Positions 24,329-34,517 of a stretch of 64,000 nt of DNA are shown here, piece by piece. The position numbers and the translations under genes were made by a program. Each line of letters starts with the position of its first letter. Within the stretch, counting starts at the first letter, position 1. Source of the stretch: Chrysemys picta bellii (lineage: Eukaryota; Chordata; Testudines; Emydidae); assembly GCF_011386835.1 (NCBI RefSeq), contig NC_088797.1, positions 95,242,264 to 95,306,263 of the forward strand, written 5' to 3'. The notes under the pieces are model-generated. The model was not told where the DNA came from and did no database searches. It was given only the letters and a program-made list of their open reading frames with translations.

Positions 24329-26325
24329 CATGGCCCCACAGTATGCCAACATTTTTATGGCTGACTTAGAACAACGCTTCCTTAGCTCTCGTCCCCTAAC
24401 ACCCCTACTCTACTTGCGCTACATTGATGACATCTTCATCATCTGGACCCATGGAAAAGAAGCCCTTGAGGAATTCCACCATGATTTCAATAATTTCCAT
24501 CCCACCATTAACCTTAGCCTAGATCAATCCACACAAGCGGTCCATTTCCTGGACACTACTGTGCTAATAAGCGATGGTCACATAAATACCACCCTATACT
24601 GGAAACCTACTGACTGCTACACTTACCTACATGCCTCCAGCTTCCATCCAGGACACACCACACGGTCCATTGTCTACAGCCAAGCTCTAAGATATAACCG
24701 CATTTGCTCTAATCCCTCAGATAGAGACAAGCACCTACAAGATCTCTATCAAGCATTCTTAAAACTACAATACCCACCTGCTGAAGTGAAAAAACAGATT
24801 GACAGAGCCAGAAGAGTACCCAGAAGTCACCTCCTACAAGACAGGGCTGTGACAGGGTCGGTAGCTCACCGCTGCAGCGCCTCCTCCTGGTTGTCTCGGG
24901 GAATTAGTTTGAGCCAGTAGAGCGCCCTCTTCGGGTGGCGTCCCACCTGTCGTCTCGCCTTTGTGGGGTGCATGGACTTGCATTGCTCCCAAAATTCGGC
25001 GTCCTCTTCTGGAACATTGTCCTCCGACAGTGTCCCTTTGTCCATTCACACCCCCTTCCGGGGGGTGGGAGGTTAATCAACAGCCCCACCCCTTCAAGCC
25101 TGATCCTCACAATCCAGGACCTGGCATGGTTCTGGCCGGCCACTCCCTGCGGCCTATGGGTGTGCATAGGGCCTTACAGCAAACAAAGGGGAAAAAAAAG
25201 GGGGGGGGGGGAGACTCAGGCCCGCCCACTACTCTGAGTCCCGGTCCAGAGGCCCTCAGGCAACAGTCTTGCTGTCCTCCTTCTCCTTCCTCCTCTGACT
25301 CTCCCTCTGGACCGCTTCCCCAACAGCCCTTCTCTACGCTAGTCCTGCTCCTCCCAGGCCAGCCGCCTGGCAGGCTATGGAGTAGGGCCTTCTCCTACTC
25401 TCTCAAGCTGGCCTGCACTGCACTGTCTACGGTGCTGGACTCCTAGCTCTGGAGACAGACCTTCCCCTCTGAAGGCCTGGGACAGACTGACTGCTCTCAC
25501 TCTGAGCAGCCTTTTATGTGGCTGAGCCGGGCCCTGATTGGCTGGCCCCAATCTGCCTTCTGATTGGCTCCCAGTAAGCCCTTCCCTGATTGGCCGCGCG
25601 TCTACGCAGGCGCCTAGGCCTGCCGCAGCCCACCCTCTCTGGGTGTGGGGCAGTCGCCCCACCACAAGGGCCAACAAAGAAAATAACAGAACACCACTAG
25701 CTGTCACCTTCAGCCCCCAACTAAAACCTCTCCAGCGCATCATCAGAGATCTACAACCTATCCTGAAAGATGATCCTTTACTCTCACAGATCTTGGGAGA
25801 CAGACCTGTCCTCGCTTACAGACAACCCCCCAACCTAAAGCAAATACTCACCAGTAACCACACATCACTGAACAAAACCACTGACCCAGGAACCTAGCCT
25901 TGTAACAAAGCCCGATGTCAACTCTGTCCACATATCTATTCAAGTGACATCATCATAGGGCCTAATCACATCAGCCATACCATCAGGGGCTCGTTCACCT
26001 GCACATCTACCAATGTGATATATGCCATCATGTGCCAGCAATGCCCCTCTGCCATGTACATTGGCCAAACCGGACAGTCTCTACGCAAAAGAATTAATGG
26101 ACACAAATCTGACATCAGGAATCATAATACTCAAAAACCAGTGGGAGAACACTTTAACCTGTCTGGTCATTCTATGACAGATCTGCGGGTGGCTATCTTA
26201 AAACAGAAAAACTTCAAAAACAGACTCCAACGAGAGACTGCTGAGCTGGAATTGATATGCAAACTAGACACAATCAACTCAGGATTAAATAAGGACTGGG
26301 AATGGCTGAGCCATTACAAACATTG
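24329..26325 (+). pseudogene. PLE RT/GIY-YIG polyprotein, partial and split
   Basis: The open part begins at APQYANIFMADLE, inside the RT. Visible motifs: catalytic YIDDIF (about 24421), HFLDTTV (about 24541) and LYWKPTD (about 24595), the later RT blocks. An LTR then interrupts at codon text LLQDRA (24843-25671), after which the frame resumes at ANKENNRTPLAVTF and continues through a linker. A single TAG at 25895-25897 breaks the frame just before the Cys-rich motif CQLCPHI. The GIY-YIG nuclease follows (NVIYAIM, then YIGQTGQSLRKR), ending SHYKH at 26325. The catalytic Tyr and Arg of GIY-YIG are present. The N-terminal half of RT is missing, so the protein cannot be made whole from this copy. 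Confidence 0.88.
24848..25666 (-). mobile_element. Solo LTR nested in the PLE
   Basis: 819 bp, termini TGTGACAGGG and CCCCACCACA on the plus strand, with a perfect 5-bp TSD agggc (24843-24847 and 25667-25671). Orientation is minus. In that direction three CCAAT boxes (plus-strand 'gattgg' at about 25536, 25561 and 25588) precede a TATA-like 'cataaaagg' (plus 25511-25519). A G12 run lies at 25201-25212. No internal viral genes, so a solo LTR left by recombination. It interrupts the PLE coding region, so it is the youngest layer of this nest. Confidence 0.85.
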
Positions 26326-27117
26326 AATCTATCTCCCCTTGTAAGTATTCTCACACTTGCTTCTCATCAAACTGTCTGTACTGAGCTATCTTGATTATCA
26401 CTTCAAAAGTTTTTTTCTCTTACTTAATTGGCCTCTCAGAGTTGGTAAGACAACTCCCACCTGTTCATGCTCTCTGTATGTGTGTATATATATCTCCTCA
26501 ATATATGTTTCACTCTATATGCATCCGAAGAAGTGGGTTGTAGCCCACGAAAGCTTATGCTCTAATAAATTTGTTAGTCTCTAAGGTGCCACAAGTACTC
26601 CTGTTCTTTTTGAGATTATCTAGATGGAAAAGGAGAGAACCTAATTAGTTATGCTCTGCACCTGGGTGGTGGCTAATTGCCTCCCGGGCAGAGGAGGTGG
26701 CCTTATCCTATACAAGGAGCTGAGGGTGCTCCGTATAGGGGAAGAGACCCAAGAGAGGAGTTAGTTTTCCCTCTCTCTTGGAAAGGCCTAACAGAAGGAT
26801 CAGTAGTTGGGATTAGCTGCTCAAGGTGGAGCCCCAGGAGCAGGGGCTCTTGGTGATGGTGTGGTGGGGCTCTTGAGACCTGACCAAGGGTCTGTGAGGA
26901 CCTGGGACTGAGGCAGAAGCCAGGAGGGGCAAAGGACTTATTGTTTGGAATCCAGCCCAGGATGCGTGAAAGACCTCTTTCTTTAGAGCTGTTTCCTGGA
27001 AGGGGACTGAACTGTTGTATGATATGGCTGGAGGGCTGAGCCACAGAAGATGCAGTAAAGTAGTTCAAGAAGGCACCAGATGGGAGCAGTCACCAGAGGG
27101 AGTGCAAGAGGTGAAGT

Positions 27118-30100
27118 CCCCTGAAATGCTGCCTCTGGGCAGGAGTGGGTGCCCTAGAGATAAGGATGGATATTTACAAGTACTGTTGAATGCAGCACAT
27201 TCTCAGCCCTGTTCCACTTTTTGTGCTGCTCCTACACCTGCCTCCCTGCAGCCTAGGAGCAGTGTAGGCCATAGGGAGAGGCATGTTGGGGTTAGGAAGA
27301 ATAATGGCTGAAGCATGATGCATTCCAGTAATCCTTAGACATCATATGGTCCCTTAAGGGCCCTATCCAGTTAGTGCAGATTAGAGCAGTCCCAGGCTGT
27401 GCTAACCTGAACTTGCCTGAAAGCCCCCTTACTAAAGCCCCAGCAGAGAGTCTGGTCGTCTCCTCTCCTCTGTTAAATGAACTGCAACAAACCTGGTGTC
27501 TCTTGGGCTCTTGCCTTTGCTGCTCTGCTTGTGGTCTGCAATGCACAGTATGCTGGCCCACAAAGCCAGTGCATGGTTAACTTGCTAGACAGTAAATTGT
27601 CCTAAAAGTATACCCTGCTTCCCTGATACATGGTGGTTCTACACACAGACTGGTTTTTCTGCTTTAATCTTAGTTTGGGGTCTGGGGAAAGGGGTACAGA
27701 ATCCTGCATCAGAGAGAATTTCTTTCCTAGTTCCTTAGCACTTATACGGTTGGAGATATGCGCCCCACACCCATGACATTGCTTACGTATGTTGTCTCTG
27801 CTGCCGATTAGCTATATCTGCATACATGAATGATGATGCTAAGAACCAGTATTGATATGCCAGATGCGTCTCACTAGAGTTAATTTTACTGCTATATAAA
27901 CTTCTGGCCCAGGGCAGTACAGAATCTGTCCAAATATGCCTTGCTGAGACTGTTTAAGAAGAGCATCATTACAGTTGTTTGTTATTTCCAACATAACATG
28001 CAGACACAAAGCACATTGCTTGAATGTTTGAACAGTAAGATACATCATTTAGCATAACTGGATTAATTTTTTTTTTACCAATCTGGTCTCTCTTCATAAG
28101 ATGATGTAGTCTACCCCCTGAGGGATGACTGGATATTAAAATAACAAAGAATGTCATTAAGCAACTCCAGTCTGAGTAGCTGTAAAATCTGCCTCTCTCT
28201 GCAGTTTTTTCTCCCTTCTGATCATCCTCCTCTGTTCCACCATCTTAGCTGCTGCTTCAGGGCATATTCAGGCATTTGGAACTCCTTTTTTTTTTTTTTT
28301 TTTTTTAAGAAAATCTTCTATTGCTGTTCATGCATGTTCTTGTGTCCATGTTGGTTTTGGATTGTCAGGAGCAATTCTCAAGGAAGAGTTAGTAAAAAGG
28401 GCTGATTTTAATGCCAGTTTACAAAACCCCTTGCTTATGTGGGTGGGATTTTTTTGGAGGGGGAGGGGGGCATAATATCAGCATCCAAATAAAATAATAG
28501 TAACGTGTTAGAGAAACTACATTCAAATTAGCATCCAATGTGAAGAAACATGGCTGAGTTTCTATAGCCAGTGAGAAATCAGGGTCTTGTTAAATGACCC
28601 ATGAATAAAGGTGCTTAATGATCTTCTGAGAAACATTTTAGTATTGATCATATCTTGCCTATTGCTTTGGTTGTGAAGGGGTGTGCTTTTTGATAGACTT
28701 ACCCTGTCAAAGCATGCTCAAATTGATCTTCCTTCCCAAAGAACCCTTGATTCTGGAGCTCGCTTCCATGTGCGTATAGAGTTTATTAATCATCTGCATG
28801 TGTTGCAAGGTCTAGCCATTTATTCAGGCTTCTTGGGGGCAATGGTATATGAGGGAATCAATTTTTCTGAGGGAGTGGCCGTGAAGGCCTTGTTTGTACT
28901 TAGCCTCCAGGCACATAACCACACTGTGTGTGTGTTTTATATATATAATTTTTTTTAAAGGTAAAAATATTAAAGTACTTCAAGTAGAAAATCTTAAACA
29001 GAATAACTCTTTTTAGGAGTTTATTTTGGCCAATCTTTGTCCTTCTACACTGAGTGGAGATGGGCAACAGTTGGATCAAGGACAGATGGAGCCTCATGTT
29101 ACCTTTCCACTTTGACCTTTTAATCACATAGTGAGATGCATGTAGTGAAATTTAGAGGTGAGAATAAAATGTTATCAGGAAACATTTCATTCATGTAGGG
29201 CATGGCTGGGATGAATAAATGGGATTGGGTTATAATCCATCCTGGCAAAGGATCTAAAGTGGGTCTAGAAAGTGACTAGCTGTTTGAGTCTTAACATTGA
29301 AGAGTTTGATCATTTGAATGGCTGTGATAAATGGAGTGATGTACTTACACACACTTTAAGCCCTGGTTTTGAAACAAAGCTATCTTCTTGCAGGTGCAAA
29401 TAACTGTAGACATACAAGTTGCTATTCGCATGTTTAACTACATGATAGGAAATGAAACATCAAAATGTTTTCAGTTGTAGCTATAACTATTGTGAACACA
29501 ATTTTTGTCCCCACAGAAAATGGAAGTCTTTTCAAATTTGGACCCATGATATCAATAAGCTTCAGTATTTTTTCAGGTGATTAAGGTTTAATCATATGAG
29601 TGGTAAATTTTTTCTCCTATAATTTCTAGCAACAGGTTAACTGTGAAAAGCTTTCAAAAGATAAGAATATAGTTTTGGTGTTCACCCCGTTATAAAATTA
29701 CCTGTTCTACCACATGTTTCTGTTATGTGAGAGTTTGACAAAATACTATGCTGAAGATCAGTTCAGTGTTGTGGTAAAGGTAACTGGTGGTATGAAAGAA
29801 AAATCCACTTACAGGGTCAGCCTAGTGGCTCTGGGATTAATATTTTTTCTTTGATAGGAGAGATTTAAGTTCCCTTCCAAGACTTGGGTGCTTGTTCTCC
29901 ATCAGCAATGGCTGCATGTGCCTCTTTTTGGAGTAAGGAGCTATTTCTATGCTCTGCAGGGACCCCTTCTGTTAGAGATAGGTATGATGCTAGAGGTTTT
30001 GGCAGAGTAGCCCATCTGTTTTTCAGCTAAGTGGAGTCATGGGGAATCTGAGGGACCTTGGTTAGTCCTTTGAACTGACACAACAATCTTAAATCTATTT

Positions 30101-31038
30101 TTGTTTGTATACTTAATACACAGGGTCTGCTCCTGCTTCTCTGAATGAATAGGAGTGCTCCCTATGAGTAAAAAGAAAGCAAAGGGCCATATTTCTTGGG
30201 GGGTAAACTTGTCCTGGATCAAACACCTATGCTAGGTGAGATTCTGAGCTGCAGATCCAGGAAGAGCAGAACAGATGGCTCAATTGAGGGGTGTATGGAG
30301 AGGAGATGGAGCAGACCAGAATCTGCAACTAAGGCCCAAAATGCCCCCTGTGTAATTCAGAACAACCCCCTCGGCTGCCCAAGGCATGAGAGAGTGCGGC
30401 ACCATTCCAGGCTCATTTCCCGTGCTGGGGCTAGAGGGGCCAACTATGGCAGCCCAATGTGTTGCTTGCCCAAGGGAATCTTTCCCTTGTTTCTTATGGG
30501 CTGTTATGGCCTGAAGTGTGGGGGCAGAATCCTTTCCCTCCTTCTTAATGAAGAATGTCCTTAACATCTATTCTGTTGTGGAAAATTCCTAATAGTGTTG
30601 GCTACTCATGATGATAACTAACAACCCTCTCTGATTGTAATTGATGCAGGGTCATTTCAGCTTTACTTCTAGGACTTCTAGGTTTTTGTACCATTTTTTT
30701 TGTCTGTCCTTGACTGGACAATAATTGTCTGCCTCTAAAGGTATTCCTGATGACTGAAATAAGACAATAAGGAAGAGGTGGTCTCCAGCCAATCCCAATC
30801 AAACACGAGTCTCTAGAGTTATCAGACTCATGACTTAACATACAGTACTTAATGCCTATTGTAATGGGACCTCCACTGGTTTTAAATTAGCTGGAACTTG
30901 CAGGAGACATGCATGCCTGCTATAGAAGGAAAGCCTCCTGTACCGTTAATACCCTGGACAATGTTTTGGGCACAACTTTGATTCTCAAACACACACTACT
31001 ACCATGTATAACTTATCAATATGTCCACCAAAGATGAG
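27118..31038. other. About 3.9 kb without recognised genes or repeats
   Basis: Mostly AT-rich DNA. Simple-sequence tracts: T22 at about 28287-28308 and G-rich 28457-28471. A 91-residue frame (28683-28958) and minus-strand frames near 30280-30567 have no domain I recognise. A GC-richer patch at about 30210-30480 may be an old DNA transposon, but I cannot find its ends. Confidence 0.4.
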
Positions 31039-31410
31039 TGTAGCAGGGCCCCCTTTGCTGCTGTGTTCACAAACCACTCAGACCCTGGGGCTCAGCAATC
31101 ACCAGTGCAGTTTATTTACAGTGTGAACTTCCACCACCTTCTCTGCATGTACAGCTTGGGCTTTCAGCGTTAAGGACTTCTCAGTTTCTGCACCCAGAAG
31201 GGAAGAGCTACTGCTCTCCTTCCAATTTCAGGTGCTCCCCCTCCACTTCCTTCCTTCCTTCTGGGCCTGTAAGTAGCTACTTAAGCTGGCAGCTGTTTCC
31301 CATTTGCCAATCAGGTGCAGGTTTCTCTAGCCAGCTCCAATTTACCTCCCTTAATTAGAGCAGCATGACAGAGGGCTGGCTCAGGAGTTCCTGCCCAGCA
31401 CCCTGTCACA
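31039..31410 (-). mobile_element. Short solo LTR, antisense
   Basis: 372 bp with plus-strand termini TGTAGCAGGG and CCCTGTCACA. On the minus strand it reads TGTGACAGGG... and has AATAAA near its end (plus 'tttattt' at 31109). A plus-strand 'gccaatcag' at 31307 lies on the opposite strand to the expected promoter. Flanks atgag and acaag match at only 3 of 5 positions, so the TSD is not confirmed. Confidence 0.55.
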
Positions 31411-31779
31411 ACAAGCCTTTTCAACAAAAAGCTATGAATGAGTGTTTGTTAAATATATGGTGTTACAGCTGTGTATGACTCTTCTAAAGCGGCATAAGAC
31501 AAGGTTCTGGCCTTGTGTGGCTTACAATTACTATAGTTCTTACAGATGTGTAGTAATGCATGTCTTCTAACTCAATATTTCCTTCATTACACTTTCTCTG
31601 AAGACAGAGGATTGGAGACCTGTCAAGGTGAGACATTGGTCTTACACAGTCACTTACATAACAGAAATTGGTCTAAATTTAAACCCTAGATTCAAACACC
31701 TACCAATGTTTCATTGGGAGTTAGATGTTGTGAATCCCCCACACAACTCCTACTTCTAACCAAACCTTGTTCCTAAGCA
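31411..31779. other. No gene seen
   Basis: Some text near 31480-31550 ('aagacaaggttctggcctt', 'ggcttacaattactat') resembles an old SINE tail. Not firm. Confidence 0.3.
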
Positions 31780-33333
31780 CTTCCAAGGTCAGCTCCCACA
31801 CTGCTGACCTGGGCAACACAGTATGGGGAGGAGGTGAGCAGCCCTCAGTGGTGAAATAACAGCTTAAGGACAAGTCCATGGGTCCAGATTTAATGCATCC
31901 GAACGTGCTGATGGAATTGGCTGGTGTGATTGCAGAGCCATTGGACCTTATCTTTGAAAACTCATGGTGATCGGGGGAGGTCCCAGACAATTGGAAAGGC
32001 AAATATAGTGTCCATCTTTAAAAAAGGAACTACGGACTGATCAGCCTCACCTCAGTCCCTGGAAAAATCATGGAGCAGGTCCTCCAGGAAACCATTTTGA
32101 AGCACTTGGAGGAGAGGAAGGTGATCAGGAACAGTCAAGGGCAAGTCATGCCTGATCAACCTGATTGTCTTCTATGATGAGAGAACTGGCTCTGTGGATG
32201 TGGGGAAAGCAATGGATGTGATAGCTTGACTTTAACAAAGCTTTTTATACAGTCTCCCCAAGTATTCTTGCCAGCAAGTTTTAAAAAGTATGGATTGGAT
32301 GAATGGACTATATAAGGTGGATAGAAAGCTAGCTAGATTGTTGGGCTCAAGGGGTAGTCATCAACCGCTCAATGTTTAGTTGGCAGCCGTTATCAAGTGG
32401 AGTGCCCCAGGGGTTGGTCCTGGGGCCAGTTTTGTTCAACATCTTTATTAATAATCTGGATGATGGGATGGATTGCACCCTCAGCAAGTTCACAGACAAC
32501 ACTAAGATGCGGAGAGAGGTAGATACACCGGAGGGTAGGGATAGGGTCCAGAGTGACCTAGACAAATTGGAGAATTGGGCCAAAAGAAATCTGAGGTTCA
32601 ACAAGGACTGTGCAGAGTTCTGCGCTTGGGATGGAAGAATCCCATGCACTGCTACAGGCTGGGGACCAACTGGCTAAGCAACAGTTCTGCAGAAAAGGAT
32701 CTGGGGATTACAGTGGATGAGAAGCTGGATATTAGTCAGCAGTGTACCCTTGTTGCCAAGAAAGCTAATGGCATATTGGGCTGCATTAGCAGGAGCCTTG
32801 CCAGAAGATCGAGGGAAGTGATTATTCCCCTCTATTCGGCCCTAGTGAGGCCACATCTGGAGTATTGTGTCCAGCTTTGGGCCCCCCACTACATAAAGGA
32901 TGTGGACAAAGTGGAGAGTCCAGCGGAGGGCAACAAAAATGATTTAGGGGGCTGGGGCACATGACTTATGAGGTGAGGCTGAGGGAACTGGGCTTGTTCA
33001 CCCTGCAGAAGAGAAGGGTGGAGGGGGTATTCCAAAGAGGATGGAGTTTGGCTATTCCCAGTGGTGGCAGATGACAGAACAAGAAGCAATGGTCTCAAGT
33101 TGCAGTCGGGGAGGTCTAGGTTGGATATTAGGAAACTCTATTTCACTAGGAGGGTGGTGAAGCACTGGAATGGGTTACCTAGGAAGGTGGTGGAATCTCT
33201 ATCCTTAGAGGTTTTTAAGGCCCGGCTTGACAAAGTCCTGGCTGGAATTATTTAGATGGTGTTGGTCCTGGTTTGAGCAGGGGGTTGGACTAGATGACCT
33301 CCTGAGGTCCCTTCCAACCTTAATAATCTATGA
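31780..33333 (+). mobile_element. CR1 LINE, 5'-truncated, with 3' tail
   Basis: A 1.55-kb CR1 copy in sense orientation. It includes the conserved 3' end 'gttggactagatgacctcct' and closes with the octamer-like 'aatctatgat', the recognised CR1 3' terminus. The 5' end is truncated near 31780, as expected for target-primed reverse transcription. The copy is interrupted by several small deletions (for example near 32026 and 33030) but remains alignable by eye over its whole length to the chelonian CR1 layout. Confidence 0.9.
31860..33255 (+). pseudogene. CR1 ORF2 reverse transcriptase remnant
   Basis: The C-terminal RT region of CR1 ORF2. Readable blocks: [20 protein letters not shown] (32396-32455), then KFTDNTK where an active CR1 has KFADDTK, then [28 protein letters not shown] and VRPHLEYCVQLWAPH, and finally RVVKHWNGLPRKVVESLSLE. 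The two catalytic Asp positions of FADD read T-D-N here, so the enzyme would be dead even without the frameshifts. At least three frame changes occur between 32372 and 33255. Confidence 0.88.
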
Positions 33334-33335
33334 TC

Positions 33336-33927
33336 GGCTCTGGAGTGTATGGAATCTAGACCCAAACTTCATGCAGATTGTTAGCTAGTACATGATGTGC
33401 TAAGGTTCAGCCAGGATCAAGGCTTGTAACCAAATTAATAGCTGGAGTCTGTGGGCTATATTTTAAGATGAAATATATTTTAAAGGAGTTCAGAGGGACT
33501 TAAGCATATGCTTAAGTGTGTTACTAAATTAGGGATGAAACCTACCCTGAATGGATAGTACTATTCTACACTTCCGTTTTAGAGCTTTCAGTCAAGTGTG
33601 TAATTAATAAACACTGCTATAGTGAGCAGACAGAATAAAATCAATAATTCAATAGGAGCATCCCTGCTTGAGTCTTCTTTTGTTGTTGTGTGGGGTTTTT
33701 TTTTTTTTTAAGTTGTCTGTCCATTGGTCAAGAAGTCCTTTTAGTATAAGGCATTACCACAATATGGGTCAGTTCCAGCCTAGAGTAATCCAGTGCAAAT
33801 CCATTTGCAGTTTCTGGGCCACATTCAGCAGTGATGGGGTAAGATTTAACTGGTCAGAAAGCAGGTGTCAGTAGCAAAATAACGTAATCTGCACTCATGT
33901 TGGTATTTGGAGTGTGCAAAATGAATA
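33336..33927. other. No gene seen
   Basis: AT-rich. 'ttaagcatatgcttaag' at 33501-33517 is a perfect short palindrome, perhaps a MITE relic. A T13 run lies at about 33698-33710. Confidence 0.4.
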
Positions 33928-33935
33928 CATTTTAC

Positions 33936-34517
33936 TAGGGTTACCATACGTCCGGATTTTCCCGGACATGTCCGGCTTTTGGGGGCTCAAATCCCCGTCT
34001 GGGGGGAAATCCCCAAAAGCCGGGCATGTCCGGGAAAATCGGGAGGGAGGGAGGGAGGGCTCGGCGGGGCTGGTGCGGGGCTGGGCCGGGGTCGCAGTGC
34101 CGGGCCGGGCTGGGCGCGGGGCCGGGCGGGGAGCCGGGCCCGCGGTGCCGGGAGCCGGGCCCACTGGGGCCGGGCCGCTGGGGGGTGCGCCGGGCCGGGC
34201 CGCTGGGGGGTCCGCGGAGCCGCGGGGGTGCGCCGGGCCGGGAGCCGGGCCGGGGCCGCGGGGCCGGGGGGTGCGCCGGGCCGGGAGCCGGTCCGGGGCC
34301 GCGGGGCCGGGGGGTGCGCCGGGCCGGGCCGCTGGGGGGTCCGCGGAGCCGCGGGGGTGCGCCGGGCCGGGCCGCTGGGGGGTCCGCGGGGGTGCGCCGG
34401 GCCGCGGAGCCGGTCCGGGGCCGGGGAGCCGCGGGGGTGCGCGGGGCCGGGGGGTGCGCCGGGCCGCGGGGCTGCGGGGGTGCGCCGGTCCGGGGGGCCG
34501 GTCCGGGGCCGCGGGGG
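33936..34517 (+). mobile_element. GC-rich hAT copy A, right end missing
   Basis: Begins TAGGGTTACCATACGTCC. Positions about 33955-33983 and 34012-34040 form a near-perfect hairpin ('gattttcccggacatgtccg' against its complement), a subterminal structure also present in copy B and, worn, at 58467. From about 34060 the copy becomes a G-rich minisatellite. It stops near 34517 with no right terminal repeat. Confidence 0.8.
34060..34517. repeat. G-rich minisatellite inside hAT copy A
   Basis: Imperfect tandem units of about 20-60 bp built from 'gggggtgcgccgggccg' and 'ggtccgcggagccgc'. Very high GC with many CpG. It gives overlapping open frames of 160-250 residues on both strands that encode only Pro/Arg/Ala/Gly text. 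The same array, with different unit counts, occurs in copy B (about 37000-37420). Confidence 0.85.

Larger units (their letters stand above)
24036..26616 (+). mobile_element. Penelope-like element, 5'-truncated, inverted tail
   Basis: PLE flanked by the 10-bp duplication tatctagatg (24026-24035 and 26617-26626). Layout: 24036-24328 is an inverted copy of the 3' tail, with 24082-24328 complementary to about 26360-26610. Then come a truncated RT (24329-24842), an 819-bp solo LTR with its own 5-bp TSD (24848-25671), the rest of the coding region with the linker and GIY-YIG domain (to 26325), and the 3' tail. Removing the LTR leaves about 1.76 kb. The switch at 24328/24329 from inverted tail into RT coding text marks where 5' truncation happened. 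PLEs encode RT plus GIY-YIG endonuclease and are neither LTR nor standard LINE elements. Confidence 0.9.
24004..27117 (+). mobile_element. LTR-like unit split by a PLE
   Basis: Left piece 24004-24035 starts TGTGATGGGCC. The rest resumes at 26617 after the PLE and runs to about 27117. Without the inserted 2.58-kb PLE and its extra TSD the unit is about 0.52 kb. A TATA-like 'cctatacaagg' lies at about 26707. Text such as 'ggctggagggctgagccaca' (27021) matches 'gctggagggctgtgccact' in the unit at 9506. The right edge is uncertain and no TSD was found. Confidence 0.45.

Noticed and set aside
24834..25743. Several frames of 70-160 residues within 24834-25743
   Set aside because: They lie in the solo LTR nested in the PLE or run from it into PLE text.
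28683..28958. 91-residue frame as an exon
   Set aside because: No recognisable domain, splice signals not convincing; cannot be supported without a search.
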